Positions 12,601-24,440 of a stretch of DNA of 64,000 bases are shown here, piece by piece (position 1 is the stretch's first letter; every line of letters starts with the position of its first letter). Below the pieces are notes generated by a model. It did not search any database. It saw nothing but the letters and a program-made list of their open reading frames with translations, and had not been told where the DNA came from. This stretch comes from Anastatus disparis (Eukaryota > Arthropoda > Insecta > Hymenoptera > Eupelmidae): NCBI GenBank assembly GCA_017163975.1, contig JAFFSR010000237.1:5890001-5954000 (forward strand), written 5' to 3'. A program made the translations under genes and the position numbers.

Positions 12601-13600
12601 CACTCATAATGCATCGATGAAGCAAAATGAGAGAAGGGCATGAAGATGTACTCTTCTTTAGTTAGTTTATAAAACCACAATTTTTTTTCTTTTATATTTC
12701 AATTATTTTATTTTATCTTAAATTTCTGGAAGAATTTAATATAATATTTAATATAAAAATTTTAATATTTTCAATTAAATTACAATAAAGATAGTTTATT
12801 TATTTATTAATCTTTAAAGATTTGAATTTAACGCTAAAAGCTATAAGGTGTAAAAACATAAAATGACTGATGCAGAAGCATAATCTTCACATATGTCTGA
12901 CAGGTTATAGATGCATACTACTCACATATTCTTTACAAATCGTTAAACGTTTATATAGATATAAAGCATATATCCATTATGTATACTTTTATGACTTAAA
13001 AAGAAAACGAAAAAAAAAAAAAACGTTGGAGGATAGGTTGAACGTGCGTGGGTTGTGTATTCTACTGCAATAATCGTTGTCAAATGATGCGTTAATTTTT
13101 AAAAATAAAATATACAAAACTTTCAAAGTGGAAATTAAATTAAATGAAGGTCGTATTAATAAATGACAATTAATTTTATAAATTATTCAATATTCAGTAT
13201 ATTTTATTCTTCGTTTTATTAATTCAAATTTTATGCTTATTTTAAGTAAAATTATTCAATATGGAAAATATACATATCTTTTTATTTCACGAATTAATAT
13301 GTAATTTTTTAATAAAAAATATTCCTACTTTCACATTACAGTTCAAATAAAAATTATTTCTACGCTCACGGTACAATTTAAATTATACGAAAAAGTTAAT
13401 ATTGCTGTTCGATATTCAATAAAATCAATCTCTCACAAAGTCATGAAATTTTCTTTCCTATATATAAAATTAATCAATAAAATCGTAGTTTATTCAAGTA
13501 TGATGATATTATTAGTAATAAAATTGTCATAATCGAAATATAGCGTTAAAAAACATTTTACATTCCGAGAAAATCTTACTAGCAAGCGTTCGTTATCCCG
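9661..13600. other. AT-rich non-coding DNA
   Basis: No gene is recognised. A 100-codon minus-strand frame at 10627-10929 covers a CT/GA-rich stretch and starts in it, so I do not accept it as coding. A moderately balanced stretch at about 12370-12640 has no coding signal. Frames of 60-67 codons at 12188 and 12870 are A/T-driven. Confidence 0.5.
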
Positions 13601-13740
13601 TTTTCCGTGATACCACGAAATCCTTGTTTAACGAGACGGACTTTAAAGTTTTGTCGCTTTGCTCGCGCGATACTCAAGTTTGTATATATATACGAAACGT
13701 CCATCTTTCTATACATACATATACATTCATCTCACTTGTT

Positions 13741-13767
13741 CTTCTCCTTCTTCTTCTTCTTCTTCTT
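13741..13767. repeat. TTC trinucleotide microsatellite
   Basis: A short CTT/TTC run, interrupted near its start (CTTCTCC) and then uninterrupted for several units. A 109-codon plus-strand frame runs across it and yields a leucine-rich run, which is an artefact of the repeat. Confidence 0.8.
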
Positions 13768-16300
13768 ATTCTACTACTGAAGCTTACAGTTTGTCTTGTC
13801 TGTGCTCTGAGGAAACGAGTCTTTTCCTTCCATGATAAATCCGCTACGCTTGGATGGATTAAACTTGCTACTTCAAAGACGGCTATGTTGTATCTTCTTA
13901 TATCTTTTTTTTTTAACTTTAAACGGGTAATTGTTTGTCTTACGCGTTCTTAAGCTTGTCAAATTAGAAGTGACATATATATATTCATCTCAATCAAAAA
14001 TAAAGTTGCAACATCAGTTTTTTACCTCTTTTCTTTTTTATTTTTATTTTTTCTTCAACTACATAATGTTGATTTTCAAGCTTAAATTCAAGTCCTTGAG
14101 CACTATGTTTAATTTTTAGATTTTTAGCTTGTTTTGCAATACTTTCTTTTAAACTTGCAAAAAAAGTCGGTGTACATGTAACGAGAGACGCAATTGCATT
14201 TACTGAAACTCAAAGGACGAGCTTGGTAAACATTACTTAGTAGGGTCTCTCAAGAGAGAGAGAAAAAAAAATTTAATCATTTTAGAACGCCCTAATTTCA
14301 TGAACTCGATTTTAAGATGCGTCGAGAATGAAATTACATTGTTAGAAAATACTTTTTTTTTCCTCATTCTATCTTTCTCTTGTGCAAATATCTCTTTGAG
14401 TCATGATGATATCATAAATTGCAAAAAGTCTTAAGTAACGGTTTGATACGTAATATTATTAATTTTTCAACTTTAATAATCCTAAGTAATTTGTATTGTC
14501 ATTTACTAACAAATATAATCTAAATTAAATTTATTAAATTATTATATTTACTTTATATAAACTTTATCTCGGTCGTATTTGTTAAATTAATGATCACTAA
14601 ATAATATTCGACAATAACTGAACTATTTAGTATTGTGGTTACAGTAGCAGAATAATCAACTAAATTGGGGACCGAATATTTTAATTATATCAACAATTTT
14701 AATACAACAATAAAATTATTGAATTTCAAAATAAATTAGCATGTTGTATATAAATTTAATAACATACTATGTAATCATAAATTCTAAATTTAACAAATTT
14801 AAAAAAAAAACAAATGAATAGATTGTTTGTATTGAGTTTAATAAACAGATATTAACAGTTAACGAAAAAAAATTATCAGTCTTATCTTATATACTTTCTT
14901 TAAATATATCACAATTTACTTGCAAAAAGAATAAATTAAAGGAAGATGATATGCATTCATTATAAATTCAGTTGCATGCGATCCCACTCTTTTCCTCTAA
15001 ATTCCTCTTCGATTTCGTAGTCTGACCCTATTTCTGTTTGTCTGACAATTCGTATATCGGCTTTGGGGGGATGCATACACACGCGCATACACGGACTAAG
15101 GCTTTTGGTATATTTCGTAATAGTAGCTGTTGTAGTAGTATTTGTGTAGAAAAGGAAGAGAGTAAAAACACGCTACAGGAATACAGAATGTATGTACTTT
15201 AGAAGGCTTTCAGTATTCCTGTAGGTATACGCTCGAGTGGGTAGATGCTTTTCTGGTAAGCGAAGACCTCCTTCTTCTTCGTTCTCTCCTTCTCCTTTCT
15301 TTACTCGTTATAACCTTACGCGAAAATCGCATGCTGCGTGTTGCGAAAGTAAGAAAAATGCGACTCTCAAGTATTTATATACGCAAGGCAAGCAATGGCT
15401 TTGAGCAAAGACTACAGATGAAAGAAGAAAATATTATTCGTTATGAAGAAAGAAAAAGAAAAAAAAACAAAAACGTTGTGGAAAATATAACGTTTATTTT
15501 TTTTTTCTCCTCCTTTTTAAGTAAATTTACGTCATAAGTAAGTAAAGTGTTTCTCTTTGAATGCTTGAGTAGATTGCGCATTGAAATTCAAAAATTACGT
15601 ATTTCTTGTAACAAGATTCGTATAAATGTTGAATACGAAATTGCAAAAATTTTAAATCAATTTTCTTATAGCTTGTATGAATATTTAAAACTTAGAAAGA
15701 AACTATTTAAAATATTAAAAGCTCCATAATAATTTTATTTATTGATAGATTAGTATCCATTCAAATAGAATTTGCGCGAAAAATTTACTTTCAACCAATT
15801 AGAAAAAGAATCTGGTATTATTAACTTTCAGACTTCACACTTCGGTTGGGTCTTTATATTTCTCTTATTATTTTTAATAAAAAAATTGCTCGAACCTAGT
15901 GACTTTCTTAGAAATTTTCTTAGGGACTAATTAACTGTTTTTATGGAAAAAATTAATTTGTTTATAATAATTGTTACTAAGAAATCAACTTGGTCTAAAA
16001 ATGCCAGTTAATAAAAAAAAACACATTGGTGCGAACTGGCACTAGTGTGCAGCTAAGTGAAATTTCAGCTCAATAAAACTAAGTAGACCAATGTCTATAC
16101 GAGTATTAAAAGTCATTGCCCCGGTAATAAGGCAACTTTTCATAATAAATCCATAATTCAAATGATAAAAAAAGGAGAATGTTCTTTAATACGTACATCG
16201 GCATAATCCAGGAATAATTTATTGACCTCGCAGATACTCATATACTCATATACACACTCGTATACTTGAACGAAAATCTCCTTCTCAAAGAGCTAAAGCT
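13768..16300. other. AT-rich non-coding DNA
   Basis: No gene is recognised. Balanced sequence at about 14990-15330 contains scattered CT-rich stretches. A 68-codon frame at 15331-15537 begins reasonably (MLRVAKVRKMRLSSIYIRKA) but soon turns into lysine- and phenylalanine-rich low-complexity sequence and has no splice signals that I can defend. Confidence 0.45.
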
Positions 16301-16304
16301 CAAG

Positions 16305-16880
16305 GAAACAGAAGAGAGACAGAGGAAGAGAGAGAGAGAGAGATAACTAGAAAGAGAAGTAAGGAGAGGCAGCTTGAAAGCCCTCGAGCTTTATGGCCTT
16401 TCTAGTCTGTACTCTCCGAGAGAGTACCGAGAGAGAGTATGAATAGCGATAAGTGTCGATGATGCCTCGTCCTTCTCTCTATATATCTCTCTTCCTTTTA
16501 CTAAAGGGGTAATAATAAGTGCCTAAGTTTTGGTGTGCTTCTCTTCAACTACGTGTACTCTACACACGCTTAAAAGGTAAAATTGCATTTGATTGCCTGG
16601 ATAGCTTGCACACAATGAACGACGGAGGAAAAGCCGCCTTCTCTATCTCGCTAGGGTAGTAGGTAGCAGTATAGTTGTAGTAGCTGTAGTAGTGTCACGT
16701 ACCAAGAAACGGCCACCGTTAATTCCAGTCATTCGCTCTCCTTAAATCAGTTGATAATGGATCCTTCGACACACTCAACCTTTAGCTATAGAGAGAGAAA
16801 GAAAGAGATCATACTGGGATTTAAGTGCTCTAAGAAACGACGCTAAACTCTCTTCCTCTCTTTTTTTTTTTTTTTTAACA
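16305..16880. repeat. GA-rich and GTA-rich simple-repeat island
   Basis: GA dinucleotides dominate 16309-16345, with an uninterrupted GA run at about 16327-16342. They recur at about 16418-16438 and 16791-16805. Between them, about 16655-16695 is built of GTA-like triplets (GGTAGTAGGTAGCAG and GTAGTAGCTGTAGTAG). A run of 16 T follows at 16861-16876. GAGA-type repeats can bind GAGA factor in insects. That is family knowledge and is not shown here. Confidence 0.6.
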
Positions 16881-19800
16881 TTACATTCCGCTTCAGTGCT
16901 ACTTGCGCACTAATTCCTCCTTGCTTGCACGCAAAAAGAGGGTACTTTTAATTGCTTTGCCAGTTGCTAGAATGTGCGTAACTGTGTCTATTTAAGGAGA
17001 AACGTAATTATAAGAAATTAAAGAGCTAGTCATTTTATCTTAGGCGCGGAAAAGAAGAGATTTCTTTTTACAAGCCAATGATTCGATTAGCTTTAAGGAT
17101 AAAAATTAAAGAAGAGTTTTATGTTTAATATGATTGGTTAGAGAGACTAGTATAAGCCAAATGATACTGTGCAATCTTATAAGTTAACTATCTTCGTTCA
17201 GCAGTTAATCTTCAATAATAATTATAAAATATTTATCATTAATAAATTTTCTTCTTTCTCATCGATTCATTATTGTTTAAATTACTTAAATTATAAATGT
17301 AAAGAAAATTATGCAAGAAGATGCTACTAAATTATGATTGTAAAGCCTTTACTCAAATATTTTCCATGACAAATATCAATCGTTTCAAATCGCAATAAAT
17401 TAGCTAAAAATCGTACCTTTGTCAAACCAATTTCTTTTCAGTTGAGAAATCTATTGTTACCTTTAATTAGTCCCTTTCATTCTTCGCCTAGACAATGATA
17501 ACTTCACTTCATGTAAGGAAAAAGCCATGTATTCATATACAAACCCTTTGTTACACCAATGCTCTTGTATCTTTGGCAACAGTAATAATACTGACTATTT
17601 ATGATTTCATGAAAAGAGAAGAATTAACCTATCTTTCTTTTTTTATTTAGCTCTCAAGAGTGTAATTACGATATAACGCCTAAGGGTAAGTCGCTTGCTT
17701 AGTGATTCTAGACTCGATGCGCTTCTCTTCAATTCGTAGGTATATATATATATATATACACAATTTTCACGTAGATTTCTCTCTCATCTTTGTCTGGCTT
17801 TCTAAAAGCCGCAGAGAGCCGCAGATCGAATACTGGAGCCGCAGCATCACGGGGCCCGGAAATTCGAGAGGACTTTTAAGTACCTTAATGACTTGCATTC
17901 ACTATGGTCTAAGAGAAAGTCCAGACAGCCGCTGGATGCTCGCCAATGAACCGTGACAATTAGCGATGTATAGAAAGAACCAGTACACATAAATATACGT
18001 GGAACACAGTTGCGAGCTTGTTAAGTTAGTATGTGAAATGATCTAATGGATTTAATATTGGATAATACTAAAATGTGTAACGTTACAAAAATACTAAATA
18101 ATTTTATATGCATGAAAATTAAATTATTTTTTATGTGAAACTAGTGCATTATTACGTTTTAAAATAGTTAAGAATTTATTTAATAATTAATTTTTTTGTT
18201 GATCTATTAATGAAAGTATTGGCTTAAAATTCTGCTTTATAGTTTCAGCATTACATGTCTGTGGTTACATGTTATATTGGAGCCCAACGAAGAACAGTAA
18301 TTAATTAAGTTATATTTACCAATGTATGTTATTAAAATTACTTTTGAAGAAGCTGATTATGTTTGTTAATTTAATTATACTATCATGAATTTTTTAAATT
18401 TAAATAACATTTTTTATACTGTTAACTCTTTTTAATATAAATCTTGCATAAAATACTAAACTAAACTAAAAAGTCTAAGATAATTAATTATATGATAAAA
18501 AAATCAATTGAGCGACTATAAGGAAATTTTCATCATACTTTAAAATGGTTTATAACATAACGAATATAAAAATAAATTTCTCAAATAACTAATCCCATGA
18601 ATATTCAATATTTAGAAAGTACATACGCAAATTTATCTAATAATACTAGTATTCTAAATCCTTCGAAATTTCATTTTATATCCCGTAAAATTTGCATTAA
18701 ATAAAAATGTTGCATCATAATTTTGGATAATGTTTATCTACAACAGTTATATATTTACGTTAGGATGCCGAAAAGAATTTGTATATTAAAAATTTGCATG
18801 CACAGAATGTATGCAAATAAAAATACGGCAAGTAAAAATCAAACTTTAAAAATCTGGAAAATTTCCGTATTTACAAGAATTTTGGATTTTGAAATATCAA
18901 ATACCGAATTTTAGAAACGTTTTCTCGAGCTACTGCAGTAAAAAAGATGTTTCCTCCTCTAAATTCTTCTCGTTTAAATTCTCGCCACTTGGCTTTGCCT
19001 TTATACTTTTTTTTTCATGCATTTCAACACATCAATTAAATACTGTACAAATACAGTCAGTTTGCAAAGATAAGGAAAAATAAAAGAAAAGAAAGAGAAG
19101 AGTAAAAAGCCCAGAAGTCTCTTTTTTTCATCAGATGAATCGCGCGCGCTTTAAGGACGACGACGAGTGAAAATACACATGAAATTCCCTACGGCACAGG
19201 CGAGGAAAACGACGAAGGGAAACCAGTCATGAAGTATGGAAGAGACAGCTTTCTCCTTTCCTCTCTCTCTTATTCAACGCGAGAAAGCTTCTCTTTGAGA
19301 ATTCAGGATTCGTACGCGGCAGAGGCTACGAGCAAGAGAGCAACGTCTGGATTTTCAAAGGGTAAGAGGTACACTTGCGTCATCTCCTACTTCAAAAACA
19401 TTTATTATAATCGTAAACTTTCGTGAAAATTTCGTTTACAAAAATAAATTGATGTTCATTTAATTTTTTTTCTTTGCTGTGATTTTGCGTTTATTTAAGG
19501 CCGTTTGCTATGCTTAAATAGTTAAATGTATATATAAAAAAAATTTTCTTCACAAAATTTATTTTTTTGATTAAATTAAATTATAACAATGAGACTCAAA
19601 TATTATTCAGTACATGAAATTAACATGTGCTGTATGAAATCATTATTTACAGTGAAACAAAAAATAATTAGATATTGTTATCAATGTTTTATTTATCTGT
19701 CCTCTTTTATTTTTATCCTTATTAAAAAATCAAATTTCAACAAACTTTCTTTCATGAATGTCTCTTTTTTTTCATATTTTTTACACATAGCAATAAAAAA

Positions 19801-20185
19801 ATTTGTCATGCCTGATTCATCGTGGAAGCTTCGAGTAATTTGTTTTTCATATGTAAAAGACTAGCGTACGTTATACGATGACAGTATTTTTAAAATGTTG
19901 AAATACTTGTTTTAAACATACATAACCAAAAGCTGTTTTTTTAATTCTTTCAAATCACATAAATTGTGCTTTATTTAAGCGAAAACTCATAGTGATGCTT
20001 TCAGTGAAATTAAACTTTCATACATAAAATGATTTAGTTGTATACATACATTATAGGTACAAAACTTATAAAATTTCATATATGATTTCTTGAAATGTGA
20101 AAGGTGTTTACTACATTAAAATATATAATATATTACAATTATGTCTTATTAAATAAAAAAAAGTCGGATTTCAAGAAATCATTAG
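16881..20185. other. Non-coding DNA with islands at 17.7 and 19.1 kb
   Basis: A TA microsatellite lies at about 17741-17758. A GC-balanced island follows at about 17790-17960 (GCCGCAGAGAGCCGCAG and ACGGGGCCCGG); an 84-codon frame ends in it without resembling a known protein. A second balanced island at about 19130-19390 carries a 65-codon frame, treated under findings. The rest is A/T-rich with no recognised gene. Confidence 0.4.
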
Positions 20186-20189
20186 TCAT

Positions 20190-20386
20190 ATTTTTTTTTA
20201 TTTAACATCGCTGTATTTATGCTATAATTGCGATGCTAATTAGCGACGGAGGTTTTCAATGTGTTTGTGAACAAAGCACATGTAATATAAAGTGGTGCTT
20301 TTATAAATCGGCCGAGAGCGGGATTCGAACTCGGAACCTCGAGATTACGAACCCATCGTTCTACCGAGTGAGCCACTGAAGACCTC
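20190..20386 (-). mobile_element. tRNA-derived SINE, copy 1
   Basis: Read on the minus strand, the element starts with a tRNA-like head of about 75 bases. The A-box region is GTGGCTCACTCGGTAGAAC and the B-box is GAGTTCGAATCCC. A unique body includes GTGCTTTGTTCACAAACACA and ATTAGCATCG, followed by the tail TAAATAAAAAAAA. Two other copies at 43697 and 46729 share head, body and tail, which defines it as a SINE and not a single tRNA gene. Against a functional tRNA, the acceptor ends do not pair well and the anticodon loop differs among copies. A target-site duplication is not obvious. Transcription would be by RNA polymerase III and mobility would depend on an unidentified LINE. Confidence 0.88.
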
Positions 20387-20539
20387 TTATGCTGACGTAA
20401 TATATTTTTAATTTATTTTCTCTTTTTAATTTAAATGTATAACCGTCCAAGGTTTAGCATATTAGATATAATTAAAACATTAACATTATATGTTATATAC
20501 GTATACATATAATACGACGAAATTCATATTTTGAACTTA

Positions 20540-20870
20540 TATTAATATAGCATCTTCTCGTAGCGGCCAAAGTTACAACTATAAGTGGTAGTATCATGCT
20601 TCCACCGCTGCGTGGCGCAACTCCGATCCCGATATTCGCTCTAGAGAGAGTAGTTATCGCTCTGCATCGCAAATTTTACATGACTAACCAAAAAGAAAAT
20701 TCCAACTTTAATAGTGAATACTCACATTCCCAAGTCCTATCACCTTCAGTCGACAGAAACGGGTCGCACTTATATAGAAAATTGGTGAATAACGAATTTT
20801 TGAAAAACGTAGTGCCATTTGTTGTGTACTTGTGACACTTCATTACTGAATCGGCTGGCATAGAATCTTT
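20540..20870. other. GC-balanced island open on both strands
   Basis: An A/T-poor patch next to the SINE. A 79-codon plus-strand frame at 20596-20835 (MLPPLRGATPIPIFALERVV at its start) overlaps a 61-codon minus-strand frame at 20676-20861. Both have a normal-looking residue mix. On the minus strand TATATAAG at 20769-20776 could be a TATA box. I recognise no protein family. A promoter with first exon, an old retrocopy or chance are all possible. Confidence 0.25.
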
Positions 20871-23039
20871 ACAAATAATAATTTATTACTTCTATGATTC
20901 TGATATTTTATTTCATCAAAATTATTGATTGTGCCACAGTTTCCTTTCAAGTCGATTCAATCAAAATTTTTTTTCAACGTAAGATTTATTTATTACTTTC
21001 AGCAAAAAATATGACGGCAGAAGCGGATCGCACCGTCGTTTTACACCGAACGTTACAGCATAATTCTTTAAGGAGTCTTTGCTAGCAAGACGCTAAAATT
21101 ATCTTTAGATATTTTCTTTAATTGCTTAGGCTAGATTTAACTCTTTGAAAGAAACGAGTCGGCGAAATGGCCTTAACGTGCCTCTAAAAGCAGAGAGATA
21201 TTTTCTATTAGAGAGATATCTTCTTGATTTAATTAGCGAACGTAAATACTTAGCAATACTGATGCGTAAGCAGCTAAATCAAAAATTTTTAAGAAAAACT
21301 AAATCGGAATCAGAGTCTTATTGAGCCCCCTAACATCCTTATAAATATGATAAATAAATAATAATCAAATAATAAATAAATAAGTAAATAAAATCATTCT
21401 CAAAAATACAAATTTTAAACAATTCCCTTTCCAATAAATATACATTAACTCTTTAGAAAGCTCAACCCTTGTCCATAAGCGAAAGGGAAATCCAAAGCTT
21501 GGACTAAAAGCGAGCAAATATAAATAATAATTGTCGTCGAGCGCAAGCTTAATGTTAGAGATGATTTCAAAGAACTTTAAACTAAAGTTTGAAAAAAAAA
21601 ATTAAATAAAACGTTAAAGCTAGAGAACTTATTTAAAAAAACTTTTTTCCAGGAACGAAGACAATCAACACTTTCGACAATGAAAGCCTTTACATTAAAA
21701 AAAATTTACAAAGCAATGGCATTGCTTTTAATCAACAATACAAGCTTAAAAACAATTCGACCCATAGTCATACAATAGATAATGTCAGGTTTTGCGCCGA
21801 CATTGATAAAAAGCTCAGCCATCCTTAAATCGTATTTAAGCTCACGTCTGCTTTTCATCCCTTTTCTTTTATCATTCTCTCACTTTTGGCTCATACTATT
21901 ATGTGTCGTCGTCGTGTACTTTGATTGAGGTATTCATCACCAAGCCTTGAAAAGCAAAAGCAGCACTAGCAGCAGCAGTACTACACTCAACATTCGTTAC
22001 GTCCTGCAAAGTGTTGCGGTTTTCTCCTTGACACTCACTCTCTTTATTTATTTCTCTTTCTACCTTTCTCTCTATTTCTCTTTTACCTTTATCCATCCTT
22101 CTCCCTCGCTCTCCTCCACTTTAATTCCTTTCTCTCCGTCCCTTGCTCTCCTTAAAGCTGACTCTTTTTCAGAGGGCATTCGTTGGCTGCTGGCGTGCTT
22201 TAACAGCAAAAAGGAAACAAAGCAATACCAGCACTCTTCTGTTGGTACAAAGTCTGAAAACGAGAAAGGTAAATGGGAGGAGCGTGTTACGTTTTGAAAC
22301 TCGTAAAATCCTTACTATGAAACTAATATTTCGCTAAAGTAATGTAATTTAATTATTTATTCTTTCAAAGGTCTTTTTTAATACTGGTTTTCAAGATGTC
22401 TTTCTAAAAAATAAACTGATTAAATTTTTTTTTAATGCATTGTTAAAATAGAAGGTTGTATATTTAAAATGAATTATTAATAGGTAAATATTATAATTTA
22501 CACTATCCATTATAATTTATCTTCGTAATAAAACGTCATTCCTAAAAACAATTCTTATTTTAAGAATTTTGAAACATTTTTATAAAACTTTTACGAATAA
22601 GCATAAAAATATCATATATCGTATCAATCAATATCTTAATCTTAACATCACGTGTCATACTGTCGTATCCAAAAGTATTTCTGTTAAATATAAGCATACG
22701 CGCAAGAGAACGTGACTAATCTTTTGGTAAACACACAAACGTTAGAAAGACTGTATATATTTAAAAAAAAATCCTTATCTACTATACTTTGTCTTACGCC
22801 CACGCATACTCATTCATTCCCTTCGTCGTTTATTTTTTTCCAAAACACTTCCTCATTTTGACGTACGTAACCTACCACCCGAAGAAAAAAACAGGGAGGT
22901 AGAGGAATTAATGAAATATCATAAAAACACTGGCTTGTCAAGTAAAAAGTGAAAGTAGCTTGCGCGTATATGGAAAAAAGAAAGTTAAAAAAATAAAACA
23001 ACGTCATTTGATTACTTATATACATACAGTAGAGAAATC
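20871..23039. other. Non-coding DNA with AAAT and CT repeats
   Basis: An AAAT/AAATAAT-type simple repeat occupies about 21345-21400. A pyrimidine-rich stretch (CTCTCTTTATTTATTTCTC-like) lies at about 22025-22145. The 116-codon plus-strand frame at 21947-22297 is serine- and leucine-rich because of that tract, and a minus-strand frame lies over the same bases. No gene is accepted. Confidence 0.5.
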
Positions 23040-23335
23040 AAGTTTGAGTGATGTATACGTATACACTAGAGGTTATCGGTCGGACGGAGGATGGCTGTGT
23101 GTTAGGTCGTCTGGCGGATGCTGATACCGTTACCACTGGTACCGCTACAAACAAGGCTAGGGGATATGCTTTTGGGTTTGTTACTCGCTCCCTGTAGTAC
23201 TATACTACACGTCCGCAGTTTATCGTCTATGCGGTGCACACATATACGCACACACATTGATATAAGGGCACCATAGTATTACCTTCATTACTCATCCTGC
23301 TTGCTGTACACGCTACGTTGCTTTTACAATTTTCA
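23040..23335. other. GC-balanced island
   Basis: The patch contains CCGTTACCACTGGTACCGC and GGTCGTCTGGCGG. On the minus strand a frame of about 50 codons lacking a start codon reads roughly from 23205 down to 23045, with a middle of PLALFVAVPVVTVSASARRP. No convincing splice site bounds it and I know no similar protein. Conserved regulatory DNA is the alternative. Confidence 0.25.
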
Positions 23336-23679
23336 TGTAACCTTCATATCGCTTGACAAATTTTCTCTTTTTTTTTGGTTTCTTATTCTTGAAAAATTGT
23401 TTGTTAATCGAATCGTTGATAAGGAATGTTGAAAATAGAATTTTGATCATTTTAACTGTCATTTACCCTTTTTTATGATATTGGAAGTGCGTAATATTTT
23501 GTTATTGATTTTCAATAAGCCATTATAGCTCAAAAATTTTGTACTGTAATTATTAAAATAAGCCCTATTATATTGTCTTTTAAATATAAATTTAATATAA
23601 AATTCAAATTTATAATTAGAATAATAACAATTCATTATTTTCCGTTAATTTATAACTCAATATCATTAAAATCATTTAA

Positions 23680-24440
23680 AATCCATGAAAATACGCAGCC
23701 CCATCAATAATGCATTGTACATAAACTGTAACGTTGATCCGGCTAAACGAAAAAGTAACTTTATCGTTCCATAATGTACGAAAAATAAATTACAAAATTC
23801 AATACGAGCTATCCAAGATACATGCTAGAATTTTATACGCATCAATAATAAAGTTATAATGCATATTTCAAAGCTAATTAAAATATTCGGAGGCCGCGTG
23901 TAATGTGATACGCGTGATTATAAAATTTATATTATTATACAGTTCATTAGCAATTACAACAAAACATGTAACTCTTGTATTATTATTTTATAAGCTGTCT
24001 AACGATATATTTATTTTAATTTATGGCTCAAAAAGTAAATTGTTCAAATTTTAACTGAATTAAAATAAAAAGTTAAAATTTAATTACCTTTTTTTATTTA
24101 AATGTTTCACTTTTTAATTTATATATTCTATTGTTTAAACAATCTTTTAAAAATTAAATTGGAATCCTATTCAATTATTATTGCGCGTTTATTTAAACAC
24201 TATAAATGTAATAAATAGTTACATCGTTTATTTTTATTGAATTAATACATACTTCATCTAGGTGAGAATGCACATTTGATTTTTCATTCGCGCAATTTAT
24301 TTGAACAATAAATGAAAATGGCATTTATCAAAGTTTATCGATTTTGCACATTTTGACTATGTACCGCTGCCGCTTTATTGAAATTCAAATTGTAATTTTA
24401 AAATGGTAGAGGATTTTCAGTGATAAATAAAGTATCGACG
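23680..24440. other. Possible regulatory island
   Basis: This moderately balanced sequence has few simple repeats and several TAAT-, AATAAA- and TTTATTG-type words that homeodomain proteins can bind, such as GCGCAATTTATTTGAAC near 24291 and GCATTTATCAAAG near 24321. No open frame is present. Such words are common in A/T-rich DNA, so this is only a candidate. Confidence 0.2.

Noticed and set aside
20308..20384. Minus-strand tRNA gene
   Set aside because: A-box and B-box are present, but the cloverleaf pairs poorly and the same body and A-rich tail follow the head in three copies, which fits a SINE.
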